Origin: Siderastrea siderea
Taxonomy: Eukaryota; Cnidaria; Anthozoa; Scleractinia; Rhizangiidae
Assembly (NCBI GenBank): GCA_964030785.1
Contig: OZ034968.1
Location: forward strand, 50,971,230 to 51,035,229
DNA: 64,000 bases
Direction of reading: 5' to 3'
The notes under the pieces were generated by a model. It worked only from the letters and a program-made list of their open reading frames with translations, was not told where the DNA came from and ran no database searches. Positions 29,237 to 62,865 of the stretch are shown one piece after another (position 1 is the first letter of the stretch; each line of letters opens with the position of its first letter). Made by a program: the position numbers and the translations under genes.

Positions 29237-30303
29237 TTATACGAAATAAGTGAAGGAAGCTTTTCAGATTTTAAGAAGCGTTTTGTTCTGGACGGCTACG
29301 GAGGGTTTCAAGACAAAGCGCGCGAATGTGACATCGATAAACTTGATTTTTCGATTGGTGTGAAGCATAAAAAGCCTGATCCACCGGATTTCCCTAGTGG
29401 CAGACTTTTTACTGTCGTCTCAGAAGACGAGTGGAGAATATACAAGGATTTTATGTTGGAAGATGACGCTAAAGAATACGAGCTTGTCGGTGAGTTTTCG
29501 AGGTTTTTGTATTAGCTAGTAGTGTAATATCCTAATAACCAGAAACCCAGGTTAATTTTTAAACCAAAAGTTTTAACTGAATGTTTTAGCAGGGAATCCA
29601 GGCTGAGAAAAACAGAAGATGCAATTTTACAGAAAAGCAAATAAAAGGAGAAGCTTTTTCAAGTTTTGTACAAAGCATAACCTACTTTAGAAATAATGTT
29701 CATTTAAGGCACTGTTTACACGGACACGGTTTCATTTGTTACCACATTGCTTTCGATGCGGTAACGCCTCTCGTTTACACGTCGCCGATCAAGACCACTT
29801 TTGAAACCGGGTCGTTTTGAAAACGCTGTCAGCGATTTTTTTTAGCTTAACACTAATATTTTTAAAGCGACTGAAGCAAAGGTTTAGCGGCTGCTTGAGA
29901 GTGGTATCCGCAGAGCTGTAGACCAAGATCCTTGCAAACAAGCTCCTTTTACATCGTGAAACTTCTTGAAGACCTGCCAGATGATGACCATATTGCCGAT
30001 CTTCGAACAGAGTGGTACAGCCAGGACCTTGTGGACCCCCTTCTGTTTACAACCACCGGGAAAGAACACATAGTTTCCAAAGATGGCATAAAAGGTACTG
30101 TAAATGTTGAGTGGATTGCAGATGACAATATCGAGATTGAAGAAAATGATTATTACATTTACTTGGCGTTGTTACACGCATCAGAAGACAAAGTTCTCTC
30201 TTTTGAAGAACCGGAACTTACCACTAATGATGATTTGATTGAAAGAGAGGACGAAATTAAACCGACATGCAACACAGCAGAGAATGGCAGCAACGGCAGG
30301 TGA
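29237..30303 (+). CDS. Unrecognised transposon-encoded protein, two exon-like blocks
   Basis: Block one (about 29237-29489) encodes EISEGSFSDFKKRFVLDGYG, then DKLDFSIGVKHKKPDPPDF and TVVSEDEWRIYKDFMLEDD, and ends at a strong donor G|GTGAGT. Block two (about 29915-30300) encodes IVKLLEDLPDDDHIADLRTE, then a very acidic stretch (IEIEENDYY, LIEREDEIKP), and ends near GGCAGG|TGA. No acceptor was settled for either block. Both sit inside the CAGGG-ended element, so a transposase or accessory role is possible. No catalytic motif was recognised. Confidence 0.4.
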
Positions 30304-30379
30304 CTTTCTGTTTTATTAATATTATTATTATTATTATTAGAGAACAATAAAACGTTTGTGCGTCTAAAACAACGGATGA

Positions 30380-30650
30380 CGAAATTTCTAGGAACAATTT
30401 CTAACGGTAGATCCGAATAAACGAGATGGCGTGGTTTACAGGATTTCCTGTGAGTGCGGCAAAGTCTACATCGCTTACATGAGAAACAGGAAGATCTATG
30501 CATGAAAGAATCAAAGATACGACTCGCCCGTACCCAGACCGCCGCCGTTTTTGAGCACGCCGACGAGACCGGCCATTATCCGCTTCGGAAGGAGCTAAAG
30601 TTTATTGATCGAGACTCTCACTGTGAACAACAACAACCTCTTTCTTGACA
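30380..30650 (+). pseudogene. Penelope-like GIY-YIG remnant
   Basis: The plus strand reads CECGKVYIAYM, then in a shifted frame IRLARTQTAAVFEHADETGH and FIDRDSHCE. This is the order seen in the GIY-YIG domain of Penelope-like elements. Frameshifts break it. It is nested in the 2.5 kb transposon. Confidence 0.65.
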
Positions 30651-31062
30651 TTTTCCAATGGTTCAATGGTCCTCTCAAGAAATACCAGTGTACCCTTACT
30701 ACGAGGATTAGAATTCGTGAACCATCTTTCTATTCAATCTGACACGTGACCATTCCTTGTGACCGTGTGATCTGTTATCGTGAGAAAGTAATGACAGTCC
30801 GGCCCCAGTGTGGATTGACTGATTGCCAGTTCTCAATTAAATGGATAACGAATGATGCATGTCTGTTCCTTGTTAGTGGAGTGCTATAAAGGTAATACTA
30901 AACAAAATAAGAGCTTCCTTTGCTACTACTAATTTCGGGTATACAGTATACAACGCTTCGATCAATTTTGGGTATGTTGGGAGGAATTTTGGCTATTTTT
31001 GGGTATTTTGGCGAATTTTTTTCGGGTATACTGGTATACCACTACCCCCCTGGCCGACCCTG

Positions 31063-32110
31063 ATGTATATTCTGGCGAAATAATGCAATGAACAACCGAC
31101 ACAAATGGCGTGAACAGAATTTAGAAAAAAAAAAGAGAGTATTCGTATAGAAATATACAAAATATTCGTCAGTTTATCCTTCGCTTAAGTAACGTCGTTT
31201 CGTTAAATTTATCCTTCGTGTCCTTCTGTCGCGTTTCAAGCATTTTGGACAAAGAAAGGAAGATACTAAAAGATCAAAGCTGTCCGCGATGAGACATCTC
31301 GCATTCTGTTATTATGAGGCAACATTGTCAATAAATCAGTATTGTTGCACGCGTCTGCTGCAGTGTCTTAATATCAAACTTGGTTTGACATTGTATAGAA
31401 CATGAAGCGCAAGTAGCCTTCATAACTTAAACGGCCTTCTGTCGCTTCCGGCACACCCAAACAAAGCAGAATAATTGATTTCTTGTTTTCTTTGTGCAAG
31501 TGGAAAAATAAATCGAAGACCATACGGTTGGGACCCAGACTAGGTTAATTGGTTTCTGGCCGAGAGGAGATTGGACACAGCAAAGCGCACAGGGTAGAGA
31601 CCAGAGTAAATGAACGCGTTCCTTCCCAAAACACCCCTTGCTTCTCGCTTCACTAACATCCAGTTTCCTAGCGGCCCAAAATCAAGTAAAAGTAGACTGG
31701 GTACGGGTTTATGAAGGACTGATATTCATTCGACAAGAGAGTCCCCTTTCTATGTTACTCTTTCATCCCGACATTTGTTTTCACACTACATGGAAGTTTC
31801 TTCAAGCAATTAAAAGTGCGGGAAGTGTGCGCAGCCCAAGGCTTAGAATTAAAAAAAAATCGACCTGTTTCCCGATGAATCGAGTCAAATTTAGCACTGA
31901 GAGAGAGTCCTATAGTATAAAATTCACTCAAGAGTAACCAATTTATTTCATATAGTCTGACTCTTCAAATATCGAGCTCAACTTCCATTTAACTTGGTTT
32001 CCAGTTCTTCGAACTTTTTTCAGATACATAGTTTAAAAAATTATTTATCCTTTTATTGCATTTTTTTATGCAGTTCGCTTATTACTTGTAGCTTCTTAGC
32101 GTTAATCGAT
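31063..32110. other. Spacer, no gene recognised
   Basis: It holds the ATGTAT flank of the transposon and the likely 3' end of protease C (minus-strand AATAAA at about 32052-32057). An open frame at 31638-31937 resembles nothing I know. Confidence 0.4.
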
Positions 32111-33058
32111 TCACTCTTTCATTATGTTCTCAATCCACTGTCGGAACATACTGACTCGAGCAAACACATTGAAGTGGTTGACGGAGGAGCAGGCAGGATC
32201 TCCCCAGCTGACAATACCCTGCTGTACCCACCGGCCAGCGGAGTTTTGACAAACAAATGGTCCTCCACTATCACCAAAGCAGCCACTGGTCACAGTCTTC
32301 CCAGCATCTCCTGCACACAGCATGGCTGAGGTCACGGCGCTTGAAGAGCCTATGGCTGACTTCATGTTCTTAGCCTGGCAGACGCGATTGGATACCACAG
32401 GCATACCAGCTTGTTGGAGTTTAGTAGCAGCAGAACCGGGGTGATTCATCTGTCCCCAACCTTTAAACACAAGAAATAAGTAAGCGAGCGAGCAAGTAAT
32501 GATTAGTACGTAGGTGATAATTAAGTAAAAATATAAAGGAAAATAACGAAACAAATAATTAACAATATTCATTAACCTGAGATATAGCATTTGGTCCCAG
32601 CTGGCACCACCTCTGAATCGCGTGGTAAACACACCGTATTCACAAAGGCCGTCTTGGTGGCTGGGCGTGTCAACTGAAGCAAAGCTATATCATTGTTTAT
32701 AGGAACTGGGGAATTGTACTTTGGGTGAACCACTAGACGTTTGACACTGAATTTCTGCTCAGTGCTTTCGGGTTTCTCTCTGTTCAGGTCACCAAGCGTC
32801 ACGCTATACTTGCTGGGATCTTTGTCTAAGATGCAGTGGGCAGCGGTCATTACCCATGCTGGTGCGATGAGAGAGCCGCCGCAGATGAAACCCGAGTCCT
32901 TGGTTTCAAGCTTTGCTTGCCAGGGCCATTCCCCAGCGGTGGCGTCCTTTCCACCAATCACGCGACCTCCTGGCGCTGTACCCTGACCACATGTGGCTGT
33001 CACATGCACAGATAAAATACACGCTTAATTAAAATTAGCTCATAAATGCCTGTGTTTT

Positions 33059-33089
<31 letters not shown>

Positions 33090-34485
33090 TATATTTGGAA
33101 ACTGAGAACAAGATGAATTAAGAAGAATTCCACCTCAACTTAACAAAGTGCTGTATTCAAAAAGGTGGAATAGTCATCACCGAAAAAATAATTACAACCA
33201 CAAATTAACGGAGTCCGCCTTCTCTTCCTTGTCAGTATCATGTTCTTCATCAACCGAGGGACCTTTGTCGCACGGAGAGCAAAAAGGCACATTTGAAGTG
33301 TCTATATCACAGTTAACTCCTTTTTGTTTTATACAAAAATTTTAGTTGGCAATATGTTGATATCATTTTAATAACTCTATTTAAGAGTATTCAATTCACA
33401 AACAAATAATACTGAACTCGTCGAAAAACTAGGATTATTTTAATATTGCTGTGCAATTCAGTGAGTGGTGACATGGCGGCGGTGTATGCAGAAACAGATC
33501 CAGATCTTTTTGTAAGATGGGGGAGTGGATCAAAAACCGGCTTGGGGCATGGAATGAAAATGTTCAGAATTTGAAAAATGTAGGTCCTCCGGAACTCATT
33601 TTCTCCGGACAAACCAATCCCGTATAACGGTTAATGAAGCAGATAACGCGGCAGGTCGGTGGTTTGTGACTGGTTGTGTTCTTAGTTATGTTTTTAGTGT
33701 GTCGTGTTGTTTTGTTAGACAAGAAACCTGAAATTGTTCCACTGAAAATGTTTATTTAAGAAAATTGTACGCGTTCAGATGGTGTCCATTTTTTTCGTGT
33801 CTTTCAACCTCCAAATTATCCAATGACGAAATAAATTTTTTTTTAGGATATGAATATTAATAGCAAATTCCCCGCCGAAGGAGACGCTTGTTTTTATGCG
33901 AGGAATATTTCGTGTTTACATACCTACTGTTCACCTTTTTATATATCTTTGTCTTATAATGATCTCTAATAATAAATGATGAAAATGAAATAAAGTTTTG
34001 TTTCAGTCAACATCGTACGCTGTTCTTTGACAAAGTTGTTCAGTTTGAAGAAAAGTGTAAAATTATTCAAGACAGTAACATTTCATCTACCCTTTGTAAG
34101 TTCTAAACAGAAAAGTCGCTAAATATAATACGGACTACAGTTTTAGAAGTCTTTTAGTTAGTTTAGTAAGTCTCCAGTTTTAATTCTGTGCTGGGTAATT
34201 CGTAACGTTGTACCATGTTGTTTGCAATTTGGCTGTACTGAGTACACGCTCATGCAATAACCTATCAGTAGTAAAGCCTTCGCAAAAGGTTGACAAAAGT
34301 TCTGTCGCGTGGGTTACCTAGTTAAATTTGTCCGACAACTGTCTTGGTCACGCGATATTTCTTCAATTTTGTGTCTTTGAATTCTTACCTTGTTCCGGGT
34401 AAAGCCCGTAATGGTGAGATTCTGAACAAAGTGATAAACACAAAAAAGCCAGTAGAAGTACTACGGCGAGCTTTGAAAACACCAT
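32111..34485 (-). CDS. Secreted S1A serine protease, elastase-like (copy C)
   Basis: Three exons join in phase to 288 codons: 34485-34389 (signal peptide: MVFSKLAVVLLLAFLCLSLC, then SESHHYGLYPEQ), 32996-32577 and 32460-32111 (stop TGA). Exon 2 has the propeptide cysteine in TCGQG, the activation site GGRVIGG, His57 in MTAAHC and Asp102 in NDIALLQL. Its donor G|GTTAAT is weaker than those of A and B. Exon 3 has Ser195 in SGCFGDSGGP, with Ser189 and Gly190 as in elastases. The site normally PGVY is FNVF. Exon borders and phases equal those of copy A, supporting recent tandem duplication. Expected to be secreted and activated by cleavage before VIGG. Confidence 0.93.
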
Positions 34486-35098
34486 TATTCCTGATCACGC
34501 ATAAAGCTAACTGAATTTGTTTGACATCTGATCTGGCTCTTTTGACAAATGATTTACTCCCTTAAATTAAAACAACCTCTGGCGCCATCAGGACTGTTTA
34601 AATGGAAATTTGTAATTAGTAAGCTAGACAAAAATTTAAGCTCGAACAGGTGTTTTCTTGTCGTTCTAGTCCGTATGAAACTAATAAGAAATGTTTCGTG
34701 TATATTAAAATATCAACAATTTCACGGATAAAATCAACAGACAAAAAGGGTTTTAAATGCAGGACAAGGTAAAAGAGATGATCCAAAACATGGGCAAATT
34801 CGTGTCTAGTTTTTCAGTGTTTTCTAATTTGAAAAATATATTGCAACAGCTAACATTTAGATGTGTCAAACAAGAAATGCTGTCATTTGTTTTTTATAAA
34901 TACGCTGAAGAGCAATTTACTTAAAAGCATGAAGTGTAATTTAGCCTAAGGTTAGGTAATTGAAATTCAAAGAAAGATGGGGGTCATATTGCCGGAAATG
35001 GGACAAACACGGCGCGAAATACAGGATTAGTCGGCATCGGGGAAAAAACAACAACCGATGTCAAAAATTTCCATCAAATTTCAGTTGAAATCTACGTA
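34486..35098. other. Spacer, no gene recognised
   Basis: AT-rich sequence upstream of protease C. It should hold that gene's promoter, but no clear TATA box or motif can be named with confidence. Confidence 0.4.
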
Positions 35099-35100
35099 TA

Positions 35101-35521
35101 CCGTATTTACTCGAAAGACCGCCGCCCTCGAATAAGCGCCGCCCCCGAATAAGCGCCGCATTTAGGAGCTAAAACGTTAATAAGCGCCGCCCCCGAATAA
35201 GCGCCGCATCCATCCAGCAACAATGCGGCGCTTATTGATTTTTGACATGGCTACGGCTGAAATGCTAATACGGCTGATATTGTTATTGCTGTTATTATTA
35301 TTTACTTGGATGTGGAGAGGGATAGAAGGAAGACCTTTAAAACTAACTTTTTTGTTGCGTCCATCCTATGCTATTGTTATGAACAAAGACTTAAGAATGA
35401 TGCATCTGACTGTGTTATTCGCAAGTAGGCAGGTTTAAATAACCGCCGCCCTCAAATAAGCGCCGCACCGACGAGTCGAAAAATTTAATAAGCGCCGCGG
35501 CGCTCTCTCGAGTGAATACGG
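35101..35521. mobile_element. TA-flanked MITE, AATAAGCGCCGC family
   Basis: Left end CCGTATTTACTCGA; right end reads TCGAGTGAATACGG; TA at 35099-35100 and 35522-35523. Subterminal AATAAGCGCCGC motifs recur several times in both orientations. TA duplication and TIR style fit a Tc1/mariner or pogo-type non-autonomous element. A degenerate relative lies at 46523-46646. Confidence 0.7.
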
Positions 35522-35668
35522 TATTATTAAAATGGAAACTTGAGAGCACTCCCTTGAAGTCTGATGGATGTGGCTGAGCGAGAAAGCTAGTAATCGCGCT
35601 TTTCGTTTTTCCATGCATATCATTAGCAACCTTTAGATCGGCCTACGATTACGAGATTGAGTACGAGT

Positions 35669-36498
35669 AAAGGCTAATTTACACACTGCGATTTGTCGGC
35701 CACGACAAATCGGGAGCGAATCGGCGCGTGTGAATGGCGATCCGATGCGCGCGTGACTCCAATCCGACAAGTCGGCCGATTCAGAAAAATCTGTTACTGC
35801 TTCACAGATTTTCGCTTGTCGGGCCCGATTTTAAGAACGAAAACACAACCTGCAAAAGAGTTGGCGCAAAACAAATTATATCTGCGGTATTTTAGCTGAA
35901 AACAAACTAACTAGTTATCACCTACCATTTTGTTTTTAAAAACGTTTTACAAAAAAGTTTTGACTATGAAAAAATGCATTTGCAGTGCTTGCACTGTACA
36001 TAAAGGCTAATTTACACGCTGCGATTTGTCGGGCCGATTTATCGGCCACGACAAATCGGGGAGAGAATCGGCGCGTGTGAATAGCAATCCGATACGCGCA
36101 TGAGTCCAATCCGATAAGTCGGCCGATTCAGAAAAATCTGTGACCGCTTCACAGATTTTCGCGTGTCGGGCCCGATTTCAAGAACGAAAACGCAACCTGC
36201 AAAAGAACTGGCGCAAAACAAATTATATATGCGGTATTTTAACTAGAAAACAAACTAACTATCTATCACCTACCATTTTGTTTTCCAAAACGTTTTATGA
36301 AAAAGTTTTGACTATAAAAAAATGCATGTGCAGTGCTTGCACTATATATAAACCGATTCGCTTCCCGATTTATCGTGGCCGACAAATCGGGCCGACAAAT
36401 CGCAGCGTGTAAATTAACCTTAAACCGATTCGCTTCCCGATTTATCGAGGCCGACAAATCGGGCCTACAAATCGCAGCGTGTAAATTAGCCTTAAGAC
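35669..36498. mobile_element. Tandem MITE copies, GGCTAATTTACAC family
   Basis: Two direct copies (from about 35669 and 36004) begin GGCTAATTTACAC, contain CGATTTGTCGG inverted blocks, and share the interior through CTGTACAT/CTATATAT. Inverted ends (GTGTAAATTAGCC) close the second copy, and an extra end fragment lies at 36420-36498. One TTAA follows the right end. Non-autonomous DNA element with nested or tandem copies. Confidence 0.65.
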
Positions 36499-36499
36499 T

Positions 36500-37640
36500 T
36501 TTGAACTCAACCAGTGACGTTTCCAGAGCTCTTATTTCTTCGTCTTGTTTACCAGTAGAGAAGGTAGCTTCAGGGATAAGATTGGGATCAGTGATGCGAT
36601 AATGTAAGGCCTGCAAACTGGAATTGAAAACTCGTACTCGTACTCAATCATGTCCTCGTACTCAAATCTAAAGTTGCGTATTGTCTATAAGGGCCGATTT
36701 ATAGACGGTACAATTTTTGCTAACGACTCTATGCGACTTTTGTAGCGCGCGCTGCTCGCGTCAAGCAAAGATTGTAAACAGCTCGGCGTCATTCAGTCAT
36801 TCTAAAACATGTTCAGACTGTGGCTACGACTGTCATAGGTTTTAAAAACATGTTTCAAAATCCTACGACATTTTTCGTGTTGTGTGCAACTGTCGTGAAG
36901 ATGTTGTACGTCTGATTTAGACGACACGATTCGTGTTACAAACAAGATGTTAGCAAGTCGCAGACAACAGTTGTAAGCAAAAATTGGCCAATAACACAAA
37001 CAAATCTGCAACGATTTCGTGCCAAAGCATGCTCTTTAATTTCAGAAGTGAAATTAGACCGTTTTCAGTTGTTTCGAGGAATGATGAAACGTTTCAGTTT
37101 TTGAATTTACAGATTGTTAATGAGTGAAAAACAAAGTAAAAAATTTCTCGATCAGTCAGAAAACAAATTGAAAAACAAAATGAAAACAACGGTTAAACAC
37201 TCATCTACAGCTACAATTTGTACGTTCTCTTCCGAATAAGGAATTTTTTAGCCTGTCCTGCAGGGTTTATTTTCATTGCTTGTTTATACACAGGGTGCAG
37301 GAAATGTTTATACATGTTACGGCAAGAGCGCCAATGCAATAAGTGACCATGAACACAGGGCCGGTACCGTGTAATGTATCTTTCTCAACTGAGATCGGAA
37401 TTGTTGCAATTATAGTTCCCTTTAGCAAATTAATAACGATTTTTTTGTCCAGAGCCTGCATGTACTGTATATCTTCTGCTCATCTTTCTCAATAAAATTT
37501 ACTTCCGTGACCCCAGATGGTGGCAGACATTGATAAACGACGTTATAGTACAACGCTAAATTTTGGCGTGCTCCCATTGGGTGAAACTGATCACGTGACG
37601 CGATAGTGTCTCTCAGCTCCTCAGCGGGCCTATCAGCGCA
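36500..37640. other. No gene recognised
   Basis: Only short open frames. No repeat structure was made out apart from the start of the inverted arm near 37640. Confidence 0.35.
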
Positions 37641-38942
37641 CATATGGCGCGTTATCAGGGTCAAAATTAAATGTACAAACTTTTTCCACTTTGAATTTCG
37701 AAACAAGTCTTCTTGCTTACAATTACTTTCTAATTACAGCTCTTGCTGCATGCTTAATTGTGAGTGAAGTTTATCTTGGCGTTACCTGCTAAAAAGTACT
37801 TCTTTTTGCGCGTTTGTTGAGGTGAATGGAGTATCACTACATTAAAAATTACTTGTGAAATGTTTGTCTATGTGATGTTTGCGAACCACCCTACGATAGT
37901 CGCTTTGCACGCAAATTCATTTTGTAAATATCTAAAACTCTTAGTACTCATTCTCTTGATAAGGCTCTGTTTGCAGTGCATCACTGGCGCCGTACGTCTT
38001 GCTCCGGTGTGATCGAAGTCACGCTGACTTTGCCCATTTCGGGTAAAGTCAGGTAAAGTAACATGCAATTACTTTTGAAAAAAGCCTTCCTCGACAAATT
38101 TTCTGCGAAAAGTCTTCCTCGTCAAATTTTCTGCGAAAAATCAACCAGGCGTTCCAATGGACAGACCACGTGGTTTAAGGAAGTCACGTCATTCAAACTC
38201 TCCCATGATGCACTTCAGTCCTAAATTGTCACACAATTTTGTCGCACCATTTAGAGATTTATCCGTGTTGCGCTGTTTTTCTCTTCGTTGTTTTGATTCC
38301 GCTAATGGATCGAAACGTGTTGCGTGAGTGCGCTCAACGTCTAGTAGAGACAGCAGATTTTATCAGAAACACAAACTGAATTGCCAAATAAATTAATACG
38401 TCCTGCTGAGGCGCTGATCGTGTCGCTTCCCACAAGGGCGCGACGGACCGCCCCCGATAAGAGTTCGCTCCTCTAAAGGAAAGTAGAAAAATCGGAGCAA
38501 TCAGTCTTGAGACTAAAAGAACACATGGACAGGGGTACATACTCAAACGACTTACGCTAGGACGCAAAAGTGAACATTTACCCCGACGAAGAGTTTAAAT
38601 CTGACATAAAAGCGATCAGAAAAGAAGCCGAACAGAAGTTCTCACATAAAACAAAATTAAGGGCACGCCCCCAATCTAGCACATGTACAAACGGCTTTCC
38701 AGAAAGTGTACAAACTATTGCCGCTATTAAAATCTAGAGAAGCGACTACAAGAGGTCAGTGTAATGATGAGAAAACGTGAAGAGATGAGCAATAAAACTG
38801 TTGAAGCTTATCCCTGTCTACTCTCTGAGTGCGTAAACTAGCAAGCAAAGAGGGGAGGGGGGGGGGTATAATAGAAAAGCGCAAAGTTAAGAACAAAAGA
38901 CAAAGAAAGAAAGAAAAAACCATAAAGATACAACAGCTTACA

Positions 38943-39036
38943 TAGCTTCCCACGCAGTCGTTTTTAGGGGAGTCGTAATCCTCCCGTGGGGAGGAGGGTA
39001 ATACGACTCCCCTAAAAACGACTGCGTGGGAGGCTA
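38943..39036. mobile_element. 94-bp hairpin MITE, 9-bp target duplication
   Basis: Arms TAGCTTCCCACGCAGTCG and, inverted, TAGCCTCCCACGCAGTCG continue to a short loop. Flanks are CAGCTTACA (38934-38942) and CAGCTTACC (39037-39045), 8 of 9 identical. MULE-like by duplication length. It interrupts the Penelope-like relic. Confidence 0.8.
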
Positions 39037-39042
39037 CAGCTT

Positions 39043-39192
39043 ACCCTGGGTGCCAGAGGCTTTCTCGCGGTCATATTACATGCCTCTTGTTTCTTACATT
39101 ACCGGTCGGTCGGCCCTGGGCCGACAAGTCTGCTCTCGGCCGACAAGTCTTCTCGCCAAGCGTGCCGCGAGAGAAGCCCTGGTACCCAGGGT
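39043..39192. mobile_element. 150-bp inverted-repeat MITE
   Basis: Left end ACCCTGGGTGCCAGAGGC; right end inverted ACCCTGGGTACCAGGGC, followed by matching CTCTCGCGG blocks. It abuts the 94-bp hairpin, overlapping its right target duplication, so the two insertions are nested or adjacent. Confidence 0.65.
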
Positions 39193-41035
39193 AACAACAG
39201 CTAAGAAAACAGAATCTAAGAGAAAATACAAAAGAACCTCTCAAATTTTGAATTGACAACTGATCAAGTTAATCTCCTCTCCCGGGGGTTTAAATTTGTA
39301 CCTACGCCAATAACAAACGAAATCGCATTAAGAAAACAACTGTTAACAGACTTCAAAGATTTTGCTAGGAAAATGTGGCTCTAGTACACATATCACGGCG
39401 AAGATAATAACATCCACCCCTTTTATGTCAATTCTAACTAGGAACCGCCAGTTCAACGGTCAGTTGCTTTAGAGAGCTACATGTACCTGGAAGAAATTGA
39501 AATACAACTTGCGCAAACACGGATAACCAAACCAAAACACAACTTACCGCTTAACGAAAGAAAAGCTATTAGAGAGCTAAAAAACTACTCTGAAATAAAC
39601 GTCAAGAAAGCGGATAAAGGCACTGCCATAGTCATTATGAACAAACGAAATAAAACAAGGAGGTACAGATCCTACTAGACGGCAGAAACAACTACACACC
39701 CCTTGAAGAACCGATGGTAGAAGCAACTTCCCAGAAAGTTAAACAAATAACCGAAGAACTCTATCAGGGAGGATACATTGACGAAATTACTGTCAAGCGG
39801 TTATCACAGACTCCCAACCCACCAAGAGTACCCGTTTTCTACCCTCTCAAAAAGATTCACAAATTCGGCCTATAGTGGCAAGAAATGACAGACCCACCGA
39901 ACGAATATCAGCATTCGTTGACAGCATACTTTAGTCTATGGCTAAGTCACAAAAGTCCAACCTTAAGGACACGACTGACAGAGGGCACATTTCTAGTCTC
40001 TCTGGACGTTACCAGCCTATACACAAATATCTCACACGAAGAGGGAATGAACACGGTATGCAGAGCATACGAGAATTTCTATGGGGACAACACCAAATCC
40101 CCCCCCCCCCCCAATCCCTCAGAGAAATTCTAAAGCTCATCCTTCAAGAGAATTCATTTGAATTCAACGATAAGAACTATCTCCAAATACACGGAACCGC
40201 AATGGGCACAAAGGTGGCAGTCGCTTTCGCGAACATCTTTATGTCTTCCGTTGAGACGGAAATACTCATCCAAAGCAATACCAAACCACTGGAGTGGGAA
40301 AGATACATTGACGACACGGAGAAATCTCTAAATGGTGTGACAAAATTGTGTGACAATTTAGGATTGAAGTGCATCATGGGAGAAATTGAATGACGTGACT
40401 TCCTCAAACCACGTGGTCTGTCCTTTGGAACGCCTGGTTGATTTTTCGCAGAAAATTTGTCGAGGAAGACTTTTTCAAAAGTAATTGCCTGTTGATAAAC
40501 CGGAAATGGGCAAAGTGATTTCGATCACACCGGAGCAAGACGTACGGCGCCAGTGATGCACTGCAAAGAGAGCTTTATCAAGAGAATGAGTACTAAGAGT
40601 TTTAGATATTTTATACAAAATGAATTTGCGTGCAAAGCGACTATCGTAGGGTGGTTCGCAAACATCACATAGACAAACATTTCACAAGTATTTTTAATGT
40701 AGTGATAGTCCATTCACCTCAACAAACGCGCAAAAAGAAGTACTTTTTAGTAGGTAATGCCAAGATAAACTTCATTCTCAATTGAGCGTGCAGCAAGAGC
40801 TGCAATTAGGAAGTAGTTGTACGCAAAAAGACTTGTTTCGAAATTCAAACTGGAAAAAGTCTAACGCGCCATATTGATGTGCCGCCTCCCATCGACAACA
40901 TCGGTCTCACTTTGGCTTGGTTACCAACTCTGCCTGGTTTCCAAGCTTGCTTCCGGGAAAGGAAACGAAGACCCTGGTAACGAGATTGGAAACGGTGACA
41001 GTTCCAGTTTCGTTCCAGTTTCGTTCCAGTTGATT

Positions 41036-62865
<21,830 letters not shown>

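Larger units (their letters stand above)
28566..31062. mobile_element. CAGGG-ended DNA transposon, 2.5 kb
   Basis: Left end CAGGGACGGCCAGGG; right end on the minus strand CAGGGTCGGCCAGGG. ATGTAT flanks both sides (28560-28565 and 31063-31068). Near both ends GTATAC and GGGTAT motifs recur, like subterminal transposase-binding repeats. CAGGG ends and subterminal motifs are hAT-like, but hAT elements usually make 8-bp duplications, so the superfamily is open. Inside are unrecognised ORFs (28722-30303), a nested 174-bp element and a GIY-YIG fragment. Confidence 0.65.
38470..40393 (+). pseudogene. Penelope-like reverse transcriptase, broken
   Basis: Frames in order along the plus strand: IYPDEEFKSDIKAIRKEAEQ (about 38580), SRGFKFVPTPITNEIALR (about 39280), INVKKADKGTAIVIMNK (39600), FLVSLDVTSLYTNISHEEG (39990) and GTAMGTKVAVAFANIF with the YIDD active-site motif (about 40305). 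Several frameshifts and stops divide them. The sequence enters the right inverted arm directly after YIDD, so the rest of the palm, thumb and the GIY-YIG domain are missing. Two MITEs (38943-39036 and 39043-39192) sit inside. Confidence 0.75.
37640..40885 (+). mobile_element. Penelope-like element relic between inverted arms
   Basis: Arms at about 37640-38265 and 40318-40885 are reverse complements (for example CACGTGGTTTAAGGAAGTCACG against CGTGACTTCCTCAAACCACGTG, over ~600 bp with small indels). Between them a plus-strand reverse transcriptase relic is interrupted by two small hairpin elements. Inverted terminal arrangements are known for Penelope-like elements. The right arm ends about 150 bp before the allantoicase start codon. 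Confidence 0.7.

Noticed and set aside
36266..36616. ORF with repeated LHAAICRPDLSA blocks
   Set aside because: The repeat comes from duplicated MITE ends, not from a protein repeat.
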